Origin: Protula sp. h YS-2021
Lineage: Eukaryota > Annelida > Polychaeta > Sabellida > Serpulidae
NCBI GenBank assembly: GCA_949752745.1
Contig: OX457034.1
Span: 8,544,593 to 8,608,592 of the forward strand
Reading direction: 5' to 3'
Length of the DNA: 64,000 nt
Positions 14,536 to 26,959 of the stretch are shown piece after piece. The notes beneath the pieces were generated by a model. That model made no database searches and had not been told where the DNA came from. It worked only from the letters and a program-made list of their open reading frames with translations. Every line of letters starts with the position of its first letter. Positions within the stretch are counted from its first letter, which is position 1. The translations under genes and the position numbers were made by a program.

Positions 14536-14541
14536 TTTATT
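14536..14541 (-). terminator. Candidate poly(A) signal of the cytochrome c gene
   Basis: AATAAA on the minus strand, 175 nt beyond the cytochrome c stop, at the edge of the 25-bp minisatellite. Confidence 0.35.
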
Positions 14542-14715
14542 CAAGCACTGGGTGGCTACACTTCATGCCATTATGATTACATACTTGCTTCAGACTCCCT
14601 TCTCCCTCTTTCACTTACAAAAACCTTATAAAAATAGTATGAGTAATTGACAGCTCAAGCTGCTTAGGATTTTAATTAGCTAATTTAATTAGATTAATTA
14701 AATGACTATTATTTA

Positions 14716-17700
14716 CTATGTCTTGTTGGTTGATTCTTCTAAATAATCAATTAAATCTGCTCTTTCCGCAGGTTTTTTTATTCCTGCAAATACCATTTTC
14801 GTTCCTGAAATATCACAAACAAAAATGATGCAGGTTTACATAAAGTGACATAAAGTGACATAAACTGATATAGAAGCACAAACAAGCAGCTGTTTGCTAT
14901 AACTTCTCTTTATAATATTACACTGCAGCAAAAGTGGATGATGTTTTTTCACCTTCAGAAAGAATATCGAGAAATCATATAAGTTTAGTGATTAATTTCA
15001 TGATAACAAAGGAACCAGAGATACTTTTGCATTGCTTATGACAAGTAGATATGGGCAGCAGTATTTCTCGCTTTACCAGTATGTAAAACTGATTCTTTAG
15101 TTGAAAGAATTTTGTTAAAGGAAATCAGCTGTGAAACTTCATTTAATGACTCCTTTGCAACTTTAAAAGACAGGATTTGTTTTCGGGATAAATTACTGGT
15201 TATTGCCATAAGTGGGATATATTGAAATGGGATAAATTGCATGCTGGTTAATGACATAAGTGTGTGTGAATCCATCGGCCCCCGTATAATGTCATCCACT
15301 CAGGTAGTGTTTGCAATATGGTCACTGTTTAAGTATGTTAACAGCCCTCGTACACTGCCTTCGTGAAGTAAAGCCTACAGCTAAAAACGTTTTTTTAAAG
15401 GGATGGCCGGAAGACTCATTTGTGCTACTTTTGAATTCCGTGGTGGTGAATAATCCTGTGCAGTCGTTTAGCTGAGACAATTTGAGCGAAGATCAATCCC
15501 CCGCTTTCCACCCCTGGCCGGATTCGAACCAGGGACCATGGGATTACAGGACCAACGCTCTAGCGACTGAGCTAACCGTCACAGCTAAAAATGTTGCGAT
15601 TGTGAACCAGTGCCCTTTACGAACCAGTAACACTACAGAATGTCTGCAAGGCACGGTGGTGGAGAAAGGCATTGATTTCTTACAATAATAAATAAATTTT
15701 TAATAACTCAAGAACCTCTTGAGCTGTTCAATATTTAACAAGGAATAGGCAGGTAAGTGTGTAAACAAATTGATGATTAAAGGCACAGACACCTTATTTG
15801 ACACATTTCTTGCCGTCTCTCTTACAAATGATGATATTTATAACAATTCGTTTCATACAAGTATGAAGTGAAATGCTGTAACACTTCACATAACATTAGT
15901 AACAATATGGAATCTAGGGTAAAATTCGCCGGGACTGAAACCGCCAGAAAAAACCGCTGAACAAAATCCGTGTGGAAAAAAGCTGCCCTGAATTAAAATC
16001 TACCCAAATATTTTTTCATATTTTTGTATCTCCAATATTATGATTTGTGATTGCAATTGTCATGATTTAAGTTTTAAGTCTGGCAAACTCTGGAGCAATT
16101 AATTGATGTGTAGGTAGTTGATTACATGAATTCTGAGCAAAATATTAATTAGTCGAAGATGTGCGGGATTATATATAACATATCTACTCTGGACATTGTA
16201 GTCGAACAAAGTGTGTCGATTTTTGCAAAGTTCAACAAAAAACAATTGCCAAATTGTTATTCCGTGTTCAATTCAATCGACATTAACTGTGGTGTGGCTA
16301 ATTTTAAGACGATTTGATCTTGTGATCATCTTAAACTTGTACTTAGATTTAAAGAATTAGTATTTGTAGGTTTATTGATTTCTTTGTCTATTGTATATTT
16401 TGTTTATGTAATGAAGCATTCGTTTTAGAAACAGGAAAAGTGTCTGATTGTTTCAGTTAAGAATATATTTGGCGGTTTTTACGCAGGTAGATTTTGACAG
16501 GACGGCTTTTTCCCAGGAGGAATTTGTCAGGCAGTTTTTACCCTGTTGGTTTTTATATCAGTGAATTTTGTACTGTTAACAACAATACGTACCTGGAATG
16601 TACTTGGCTGGATTTTCGAAGTAAACAAACAACGTTTCCCTGGCCCAAGTTATTCCTTTAAAACAGCAAACAATGAGCTATATATTATTTATACAGCGGA
16701 AGCCATATTGTCATTGCATGAAACCAAGTCATACTAAGGCCGGTAACGCAAGGCTGGCAATATACTAATAAGGTTCAATATGAGATCGATCATGCATTCA
16801 AAGGTTAGCAGTTATTATATTAAATAGATAATTGAGGTTTTAATAAGAATTGCACAAAATAAAAAGATTAAACTCCAGTATGTTATTATAATATATATCC
16901 TAAAATTACAATGATTATTTATTTTTATGATTTGTGATTTTTTATGACTTTTTATTTTTTATAAACTCAGGCAGACTAAAAAACAGGTTTAACACCAGAA
17001 AAAGCTTCAGCACTTAGAAAAGGGTTCAACAATCGAGAAAAGGTTCAACACTCAGAAAAGGGTTCAGCACTTAGAAAAAGATTCAACACTTGGAAAGAGG
17101 TTCACTAGTCAGAGAAAGTTTCAGCACTTAGAAAAGGGTTCAACAGTCTGAAAAAGCTTAAGCACTTAGAAAAGGGTCCAACACTCAGAAAAGGGTTCCG
17201 CACTTAGAAAAAGATTCAACACTTAGAAAGAGGTTCAAAAGTCAGAGAACGTTTCAGCACTTAGAAAATGGTTCAACAATCTAGAAAAGGTTCAACACTC
17301 AGAAAAGGGTTCAGCACTTAGAAAAAGATTCAACACTTAGAAAGAGGTTTAATAGTCAGAGAAAGTTTCAGCACTTAGAAAAGGGTTCAACAATCTAGAA
17401 AAGGTTCAACATTCAGAAAGGGTTTAGCACCTAAAAAATTCAACATCTTTTATGGCTGTAGCAAAACCAACTAAAATATAAAATAATGGAGGGTGCGCTC
17501 TTGTTTACATATAAATACCTTTTTGTTGATTCGCTGCGGTGTATGAAAAGCCTGCCGCCTGTCCGGTTGTTCTTCCAAACAATCCGTTCAGATTGGGGCC
17601 TGTTTTGTGCTTGCCTCCCATCTCTACAGTGTGGCACTGAGAGCAGCGTTGCTTGAACACCTTTGCTCCCCGCGACGCATCGCCCCCTGGTATTAGGTCA

Positions 17701-17723
17701 CTGTGCTTTTTGCCATCCGCCAT
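14716..17723 (-). CDS. CYCS: Cytochrome c, complete, three exons
   Basis: Mobile electron carrier between complexes III and IV in the mitochondrial intermembrane space. Coding exons are 17519-17723, 16593-16655 and 14716-14804; both introns are phase 1 and split glycine codons. The product is 118 aa: heme motif CSQCH (residues 27-31), [13 protein letters not shown] (70-72), KYIPGTKM with axial ligand Met93, then [12 protein letters not shown]. The first intron falls at the glycine equivalent to vertebrate Gly56, where vertebrate cytochrome c is also split. The N-terminus is extended by about 13 residues relative to mammals, and the tail ends EESTNKT. The start was chosen at 17723 because MADGKKHSD leads straight into the domain. 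TTTCATTTTCAAG just upstream looks like a 3' splice site, so a 5' UTR intron is possible. The protein is diverged (Ala instead of Lys72) and could be a paralogue of the main somatic form. Confidence 0.93.
15486..15595 (-). mobile_element. tRNA-derived SINE-like sequence in cytochrome c intron 2
   Basis: On the minus strand, A-box-like TAGCTCAGTCGCTAGAGC and B-box GGTTCGAATCC are correctly spaced for a tRNA-type Pol III promoter. The anticodon and acceptor stems do not pair well, so I call a SINE or tRNA fossil and not a functional tRNA. It lies in the same orientation as the host gene, within intron 2. Confidence 0.7.
16985..17440 (+). repeat. Minisatellite in cytochrome c intron 1 (~19-bp unit, ~115-bp higher-order unit)
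   Basis: Alternating TTCAGCACTTAGAAAAGGG- and TTCAACACTCAGAAAAGG-like units, with higher-order blocks recurring about every 115 bp. It ends about 80 bp from the exon 1 donor and contains no exon sequence. Confidence 0.85.
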
Positions 17724-19559
17724 CTTGAAAATGAAATTATTATCTCTTATATTAGGATTATACGTCATATAAAATTACATTCTCCAAAAATATTGTTTAT
17801 AAGAAATATCATTGACTGGCCCGATGAACAGTATGACAATGTCGCTTATCCTTGCAAGTTTGCTCTACGATAACGTAAAACATACCAGATTAAATTAATT
17901 CATGTATGATACATATAAGTAAGTCTTCTCATTGGCTTCATTTCAAAATCTCTTTTTTACATTTGTTCCTGTTGTATTGTTTGTAGGCACATGGCCTTTT
18001 ATTGTTTAATGATACATAAGTATAAGATTTCTATTCAAGTATTTGCGCATCTGTTGCCTTGACTCATTATAAAGCATGTGTTATTTTCGTACGAGGTACA
18101 ACAATGGCTGATATAACCCCATGGATTTTGTTTAAATGCATTGCTTTGTGGTATTGTTTCTATGGTGTTCTAGCACACTAACACACTTTATTCTTGAGCA
18201 TTTCATAGCGTTCTGATAATTGGGTTTTATTAAGCCTATATACATAAATACGGACACTTTTCATCCACAAAATAACGGCGTGTTAATTGTTTAAGGAGCA
18301 TTGGTTCGTCCGTGTTTTCCTGGTGATTCGAGATCAAATTTTGTACTTACTGAATGGCCGATAGGTCATGGATAGCGTCTGTGGCGTTTTCTCAATAAAA
18401 CCAAACCAGGTGCTAACCTTATAATGTGCTAACCTTATAATGTACCATTTAACGATGTTCTAAAATAATTATGCATCTTTTTGAGGAATCTTTCAGGAAA
18501 CTTCTAAATCTTATATTTCTGCATTAGTGCAGATGATAGCTACACGATAGAAGACCACTGGAAGCTAATTTTGAATGCGATTGTTAACAAACTTATCGGA
18601 GTGCCCTCCACTCCCACCTGCAATGTCAGATTAACAGAGGAGATATGCATACATTTATTGAATTTATTGAATACATTTATTGAATTTTAGATTTCAATAA
18701 TTATTGAAAGATATCTAAAATTGAATTTTGAGATGTTGAACAGTTGTATTTAATTATTCAGAGCCATATTCAATTTCAGATATCCTTAATTCAATAAGAT
18801 ATATTCAAAATTGTGTTTCAGATATCAAAGTTGAAAAAAAAATGATATCAACATTTGATTCATAACAACAATATGAGAAGAAAATTTCTTAAAATTGGAA
18901 CTTAATAAAATACTTAAAAAATAAACATAACACTTACATTAGAAAAGTGAAATATCCTCTGCATTCGCTTCACTAGAAATTGCTGGACATATTTACCATG
19001 AATTTATAGCAGTGTAGAGGTCTTGGAACGATATTGAATGGTCTCAATTATTCAGGTATTTGATATTCAATGACGGCTTTGAGGAGGACAAAAACAATAG
19101 AATATACTAAGACTAATATTCCTTGGCACAGAGCTTAGCACTGTTATTAGTCGAATAGACAGGTTTAGGGAAAATCCTGAAAATAACTGAGTTGCAGATT
19201 ATCCCATTGTCTTTAGCGTGTATTATCAGTGACGAGTGCACGTTATGTTAATACTAGCCACTATTGTCTTTCCCTTTTTAGGGAGATTTAGAACATTTAT
19301 TCATGGCCAGATTTATAGGCTCTGCATAATAAAAAGTGACATGTTCAAGCGAATAAAGATATGACGATTCAATTTTATTTGTTTAGTGACTGATGTGTGC
19401 GTGGGATCAAATTATTTCGTTGTTGGACATTTCATATCTAATCTCAATTCGTTGCATGGCTATTTCTGACCGCTGTGCTCGTTTTGTTGGACATTTTACA
19501 TAAAGTCTCAAGTTGTCCCACAGTCATTTTGGACCATTTTTTTTGGACATTTCCTCCTG
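17724..19559. other. Intergenic upstream of cytochrome c, no gene seen
   Basis: The CYCS promoter should lie at its left end. I see no TATA box at a convincing position. AATTCAATA-type repeats around 18640-18830 are low-complexity. Confidence 0.4.
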
Positions 19560-20280
19560 AGGTTCAGATTGTCCCACAACTATTTTGGCCACTTTGATGG
19601 ACAATTCGTATCTAGTCTCAACTCGTCCCACGGCCATTTCGCTTCACATTTCGTATCACGTCTCAATTCGTCTCCCGGCCATGTTTGATCAATTTGCTTA
19701 TTTTCTTGGACAATTCGCATCTAGTCTCAACTCGTCCCACGGCCATTATGTTGGACATTTTGCCTCACGTCTGAATTCGTCCCCCGGCCATGTTTGACCA
19801 ATTTGCTTATTTTCTATGACAAGGCGTATCAAGTCTCAATTCGTCCCACGACCATTTTGTTGGACATTTCATCTAGTATCTTTTTTCAATTCGTCCGTCG
19901 GCCATTTTGTTAGACATTTCGTATCACTGCTGAATTCGTCCAAGGCTATGCTTAACCAGTTCGCTTATTTTCTTGGACAATTCGTATCTAGTCTCAAATC
20001 CCCCCACGGCCATTATGTCGGATATTTCGTATCACGTCTAAATTCGTCCCCCGGCCATGTTTGACCAATTTGCTTTTTTTCTACGACAATTCGTATCTAG
20101 ACCCAATTCGTCCTACGGCCACGTTTGACCAGTTTGCTTACTTGTTGGACATTTGGTATCTTGTCTCAACTCGTCCCACGGCAATTTTAGTGGACATTTC
20201 GTATCACGTCGGAATTCGTCTCCCGGCCATTTTTGACTATTTTGCTTATTTTGTTGGACATTTTCGTATGTAGTTCCAAT
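19560..20280 (+). repeat. Minisatellite with TCGTCCCACGGCCATTTTG core
   Basis: About 12 cores (TCGTCCCACGGCCAT or TCGTCCCCCGGCCATGTTTG) spaced alternately about 47 and 62 bp, linked by GGACATTTCGTATCACGTCT. Looser copies extend from about 19430 and to about 20520. ORFs here are repeat translations. Confidence 0.85.
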
Positions 20281-20529
20281 TCTCTATTATTTGGACATGT
20301 CGTACCATCTCAAATTGCCAACTTCCCATTTCGACCATTTTGCAGCTTGTCAATTTTTGACATGAAAACACTTCGTCCCTGGACAATCCGTTACTTTGAG
20401 CTTCGTGAATTCTTACCAGTACGTGGATTCCATCAAGTAACAGATTTCGTACCGTTTTTAAAAATGTAACGAACTGTACAGATCAGAGTGCAGCTTAAGC
20501 AATTCGTCCCACGGCCATTTTGATTTGAA

Positions 20530-21481
20530 ATTCATTACCTTTTAGTATTAAGAACAGTTTGTACTATTTTTGTTAAAAAAAAATGCCTATGACGTACCTT
20601 TTTAGAGTTGCATATCCAGATGGTTTATCTTAATATTTGATTTTAGTCTATTTTGTTTTATTAGTATTATTACATGTATGTGAGTGTTATTGCAACATAA
20701 TTATGTACAGCGCTTAGAGCTTATCAAGATTAAGCGCTCTATAAATATCTTACATAATAATAACAAATAATAAACAAGCAGAAGAAAGAAGAAAATCGCT
20801 TCTGTGTATAGATATTTTTTATTACAGCTTTTTTTACCCATTTCAAATCCCGTATACAGCACCCGCTCCAAACAATACATTCTATCGCACACAAATTTCC
20901 AGCAGGCAATTTCTGCAGTCCCTACAAAGCTCATTAGTGCCGTGACGTGTTAAACGAACTTCTCCATCTCTGTTTTTGATTTTAACTGAGATTATTCCGG
21001 TTGCGTTAAGTTTATTTTTTTTAAAGTTTACTGAAATTCTACGAAAATCTTTTCTCCACATGGCACTACACTGACATGTCAACTGATACGTCACATGGCA
21101 TATACAACGAAAACTATTGACACGTCAGCTGACACATGTCTATTGACACACAAACACACGTCAGCTGACATGTCTATTGACACACACACACACCAACGTT
21201 ACTACCGTGATGGTGAGGTCATGATGAACTCTGTACATAGCATACAAACCAGCTGCACACTACAGAAACCATCCACCTACAGCCAATTTTCGCATCAGTT
21301 GGTCACGTGTGCTATCCATAACTCCAGGCATCTTGCGTAGAATGTAAACAAATAGATGCAGAAAGCTGAGACATGTTTACGTCTATACAAAGCCTCAGCA
21401 AGCGAGAGATAAAAAGCAAAACTGATTTTTCTACGCAAACTGTTTCCCATTCAGCTATAAACCACAAAAAAAAAAACAAAA

Positions 21482-21513
<32 letters not shown>

Positions 21514-21880
21514 AAAAAAAAAAAAAAAAAAAGAGCTTTACAATACTTAACTCGATTTTGAGAAGCATGAGCAAAACAGAGCTGTATATAATACTTAAAA
21601 TACTTAAAATACTTAAAATCGAGTTTGAGACATAAGAAAAATCTAATTGCTACACGCCTTAAGTAAATGCTGTGACCTGAAGGGTGGACTGTAAGAAGAA
21701 AGCATGTAACCGTTTTTATTTATATTATTGTTATGGATATTCGTGACTATTTACGAAAATGCTGACCTAAAGGTCAACACTTTCTATATTTCATACTGAC
21801 TCAAAATATGTCAATATCTGGTAATGGGTGTCCCATTTGATATAAAACAAATTCTGTTCATACGTGGGCATAACCAAACT
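20530..21880. other. Intergenic, low-complexity; includes an A-rich tract at 21465-21535
   Basis: Contains TGACACGTCAGCTGACA-like short palindromes at 21105-21185 and an A-rich tract with C interruptions. No exon recognised. Confidence 0.4.
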
Positions 21881-21884
21881 AGAA

Positions 21885-21990
21885 CAGCCCTTGAATAACC
21901 CAACGCTCATTTATGGAAGAGCCCTGGCATAACCCAACGCCCATTTATGGAACAGCCCTGGCATAACCCAACGCTCACTTATGGAACAGC
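21885..21990 (+). repeat. Minisatellite, ~35-bp unit, three to four copies
   Basis: Units contain GGAACAGCCCTGGCATAACC followed by CAACGCTCATTTAT. Confidence 0.8.
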
Positions 21991-21999
21991 CCTGGCACA

Positions 22000-23760
22000 A
22001 AATCTAAACATGGATCGATTTCGGTAATATTTTTTTCTCAAGTTACAGACCGGCAATAGCTAGCAGCAGAAGCGCACACGACCATTTCTCTTGAGCAAAT
22101 CAAAATATGCCACTGATCTCCCTGTGGCACTCCCCCCCCCCCCCCGCGTCCACCCCCACCCCCTCCCCCGCTGCCCCATCACCCCAACCCCTCAACCATG
22201 CAATTTATTGTGCTTGTCCTGATCCAACCCTATGAGATCACTAACTCTTCCCACAATGCCTCAGTGATAGTCGAATGTGGATACACGCTTCCGAAGACAA
22301 AGGCCATCTTTCGATTACAGTTTGATTCGAATATCAATGTGGAGCTAGAATACAGAACCACTCACTCAAAGTACACATGCACTCAAAGTACACACGCACT
22401 CATTCAGACACTCACTCTTCGGTATGAATGACTTATGCACACTAAAAGTTTTCTACATTCCCCTGAAACTAAGCACAGCAAAAACCTCAAGCCGAAGCTC
22501 AGCTATAAAATTCCCATTATTTCTTATCTACAGCATTTGCAAATACAACACGTTATCTCATAAAACAGATTGAGAAAATCTTATCTTATATTTTTTAAAT
22601 ATTTGATTCACTTCATTGAACCCGGCCCAGAGATTTGCTGTTTCACCGCCTCGTTTTCAAACCGAGGCTCGCAGTTGGAATTTCCTTGGGAATTCCCCCC
22701 GAAGGAGCCGAAATGCATTTCCGCCACTTCAACTCTCTGCCATCCAGCGCTATAAGATACTGGCGGCGAGTACGGATGGCAGTGGCAAGAATCTAAATGT
22801 GACAGTACCTTTATCACAGTACAGTACAGTTGCCTTGGTAGACTTCGTGGAACTTCCACAAGCAGCTGATGCAGTTTGATAAAATAAAATTTAACAACAT
22901 CAAATGAAAGAACACACTCAAATACTGACAAGAATCAAGCTCCCTCGCGCGCATGAACTGCTATCAATGATAAATGTACATATATGAAACATATCGCTTA
23001 TTCTACTTATATTCAACTTCAACGTCCAAACGCCTGGTATAAATTAATTGCGATTTGGTTGTCAACACTAACTCAAACGCTAGAGTCCAAGATGTACAAA
23101 ATCCACTGCCAGCTGCCTTATTCACAAAAGTTAACTGCACCGTTAACTGTACCCCCCTCCCCCACCCAAGAAGCAAAATTCAGTTGATCTAGCTGTTTGG
23201 AGCAAATAACTTTCAGATGGACTCACTGTGTTAAACAAGACAAAGTTATTAATTTGCTTTCAGAAATTCTAGTTGCTAAGGGTACAGTTAACGGAATCAG
23301 TTAACTGTACAGTTAACTTTTGTCAATACAAGGCCAAGGCCAAGTGTTCCTTTGATGTCACCGGCATACCCAGACTATAACAGTACAAGCTTAATATTGC
23401 ACTACATGCGCAGCAAATAGGCATATATATATATATATATATGAAACATACAGATTTCAACGGAATAGCAAAACAACTGAGTGCTTTATTTTGGGAACAA
23501 CCAGAGAAGTGGCTGTCTGTTCATTGGTTACGTCACATAAACGTAAAAAAAACTGTTTACTCTTTGGAAAGCTATCTGGAAAACCTAGTACATATCAGTT
23601 TCTAATGAATTAATCAAGTAAGCAGTAATTAATAAATTATAGTCAAATATCGAATTCACACCCAAGCCATTGCTCAAACAAAACTGCCGAGTACATAGCC
23701 ACAAATGTACAAAAGCTGATCACAGTACAAATCACTACACATGAATGTGACGATTTTCGA
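22000..23760. other. Intergenic, no supported gene
   Basis: A poly-C tract lies at about 22128-22190. Opposed small ORFs overlap on both strands around 22608-22931 with neither splice signals nor a known domain; that block is more GC-rich and could be part of a transposon or an unrecognised exon. A short TA microsatellite lies near 23423-23442. Confidence 0.35.
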
Positions 23761-23769
23761 GACGGGTTG

Positions 23770-23975
23770 TTTCAATCCCCAATTATTACCCACCCATTCT
23801 GATTATCGCCCCTCACTTCCCCCTCCTCAAACCCAATTCTCGTTCCCCCCTCAAACCCTATTATCGCCCCCCCAAACCCTATCATCGCCCTCCCCTCAAA
23901 CTCTATTATCGCCCCCCCCCCCTCAAATCCTATTATCGCCCCCCAACCCTATTATCGCCCCTCCCTCATCCCCTG
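23770..23975 (+). repeat. C-rich minisatellite, ~24-bp unit, about eight copies
   Basis: Units of the form CTCAAACCCTATTATCGCCC plus a variable poly-C run. Confidence 0.8.
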
Positions 23976-24119
23976 TACGACGCGGTGAAAATTTCCAGAC
24001 CTGTCGCCACTGTTTGATAAAACAAGGATCGCCAGATAAAATGATTAAGGCGTAAAAACCCCTTCAGGAATCTGACCTTATCTTCGTCTTATCTTATGTT
24101 ATCTTCGTCTTGTCTTATC

Positions 24120-24125
24120 TTTATT
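24120..24125 (-). terminator. Candidate poly(A) signal of UXS1
   Basis: AATAAA on the minus strand, 230 nt past the UXS1 stop codon. Confidence 0.35.
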
Positions 24126-24354
24126 TACGCGGGTGCAGAACTTCAAAATAAACATATTGGTGACAATCATATTTAAAATAAAAAGAAAGTCAGCTTTATC
24201 CATATTCTCCAAACTTCATACCTTAATATCGGGCCGTTTTTCCCTCCACCCGCCCCGCCCCCCTCTCTTCTCACCTCCCCCCCCCCCCACCCCAACGAAC
24301 CCACCGAGCTGTCTCCCGATCATTAATAATACATAAATCAATCACAATAAAAAC

Positions 24355-25849
24355 TTAATTTTCAGTTTTTAATCTAAGCGCGTGCTTTCGCGCCAAATCG
24401 CCCTCCTTGGCAGACAGGGTATCTGGTACCCAGACGTTCCGCTCGCTGTGGTGTCTCCGATTTAGTTCATTCCGGAAGTACTCGATCGTCTTGTTGATGC
24501 CTGTCCACATGGGCACCTGTCAAGAGAACACATTCGTATCAGGATGAAGCCTTTGAAATAACACTAAAATCAGGGTGCAGTCTTTGAATTAACACTAAAA
24601 TCAGGGTGGAGCCTTTGAATTAACACTAAAATCAGGGTGAAGTCTGCAAAAACACTGAAATCAGGGTAAGGTCTTTGAATTAACACTAAAATCAGGGTGA
24701 AGTCTTTGAAATAACACTGCAATCAGGGTAAAGTCTTTGAAATACCACTGAAATGGCTGCTAGGAAACTGATAGAAATTATTTCTATACAGCAACTACTT
24801 TTTATCATTATTTATTGAGTTACCTTGGGGTGCCATTTCAGCTGTTGCATGGCGGTCGTGATATCGGGTTTGCGGCGCTGCGGGTCATCCTGCATGGCGG
24901 GCTTGTTAACAATGGGGCTGTTGCTCCCTGAGGCCAATAAATAAATAAATAAATAAAAACATATTCAACATATAATACAAAACTGTGCACGTATTTAGAA
25001 ACACCTTTTCTTTTTATTTTTAATTTTGTAACAAAGAAGAACTCACTTGATTTATTTCGAGTCCCAACAAAATGACACGATTGCTGCGATATCCAGATTA
25101 CATGAACTCTCATATTTACACCCGCACATACAGACAAAACAGACCCCCCCTCCCCCCCCCACTGCTCCCCCCCCCCCCCCATCCCTCCTTTCCTCCTGAT
25201 ATGACCAGACCAGCCCGAAAACTCTAACACAGAATTTACCAACGGATTTCGCCACTTTCGCACCAGTAGAGGACCCACACTTACAGACAACGGACCCCCG
25301 ACCCCTTCGACCCCTCCCCCCCCCCCATCCCTCCTAATGTGACCAGACCAGCCCGACCAGCCCTAAAGCAGAATTTATCCACGGAATTCGCCACTTTTAC
25401 ACACAGACGTACACCGACACATACAGACGCCGGATTCCACCCCCTGCAACCCCCCCCCCCTCCCCTCCTCCCTCCCTCCACTCCCCTCTCTTGCAAACTC
25501 ACCCGCGAGACTTTTGATCCTCTCAGCAAATTCCGATATATGGTACTCCTCGGGGTTGCCTATGTTGACGGGCTGGGAGTAGTTGCCCTGCATCAGGGCT
25601 ATCAAGCCATCCACCAAGTCACTCACGTACTGAAACGATCGCGTCTGTTTGCCGTCGCCATAGATCTGTACGAAAAAAAAAAGAATGTACAGGGACATTG
25701 TGCCCAGGTCGCTCACACACTGAAACGATCGCGTCTGTTTGCCGTCACCATAGATCTGTACGAAAAAAAAACAAGAGTGTACAAGGACATTGTGCCCAGG
25801 TCGGTCACGTACTGAAACGATCGCGTCTGTTTGCCGCCACCATAGATCT

Positions 25850-25888
<39 letters not shown>

Positions 25889-26887
25889 AGAATGTACAAG
25901 GACATTGTAACCATTTCGCTCACACACTGATCTGTACAGAAATAAAAAAAACAGATACAACATCATGAAAAAGTTCTAAAATATATATATATATATATCT
26001 TCTTAACAGTAATTTAACGCCAGGCTGGCATCGCAAACAAGTGGCTCGATCAAGTTTAATATATTTTAAAGTGTGTGTGTGTGTGTGTTTTTTTTTTTTT
26101 TTTGTTTTTTTTTTTTTGTTTTGTTTTGTTTTAATTTTTTTTCTTTTAAAAATTGAAAAGGCATGTTCATTCATTAGCAGCGTACTTTAATGACGTTAAA
26201 AGTCACGTGCTTTTGTTTCCATTTCAGATTCGGAACTACTTCACTTCAGGTTGATGCGTGCCTAGTCTCTGCATTAATTGACGACTTTCCTTTACCCCTG
26301 AATGCAAAAAATTGCTGATCAGTCTCCTCATCCGCCTCCCCCCCCCCGCCCCCCCCCCCACGCTCCCCGAGTCCGCGTCACTCACAGTGATGTCCTCCTC
26401 CTGCAGAGCCTGTAGTATGAAGTTGCCGACGGGCCCCCCCGCTCCCCTTCCCCCACCCCCCAGCCTCCCCCCCCTCGCCCCCCCCCCCCACTCACAGTGA
26501 TGTCCTCCTCCTGCAGGGCCTGTAGTATGAAGTTGCTGACCGGCCCCCCCGCTCCCCTCCCCCCACCCCCCAGCCTCCCCCCCCTCGCCCCCCCCCCCCC
26601 CCACTCACAGTGATGTCCTCCTCCTGCAGGGCCTGTAGTATGAAGTTGCTGACCGGCCCCCCCGCTCCCCTCCCCCCCCCCAGCCTCCCCCCCTCGCCCC
26701 CCCCCCCCCCCACTCACAGTGATGTCCTCCTCCTGCAGGGCCTGTAGTATGAAGTTGCTGACCACGCGCCCGTCGTTCATGTGCATGCGCGGCCCGAACG
26801 TGTTGAAAATCCGCGCCACGCGCACGTCCACGTGCTCCTGTACCAAACAATATAGTTTATGGACATTTTGGGCCACGCCCCTCTCCT

Positions 26888-26959
<72 letters not shown>

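Noticed and set aside
14034..14650. Two ORFs of 180 and 136 codons
   Set aside because: Translations of the 25-bp minisatellite.
15486..15595. A functional tRNA gene
   Set aside because: A and B boxes are good but acceptor and anticodon stems do not pair, so a SINE or tRNA fossil is more likely.
22608..22931. Overlapping ORFs on both strands (87 and 107 codons)
   Set aside because: No recognised domain and no splice-consistent neighbours; probably repeat-derived.
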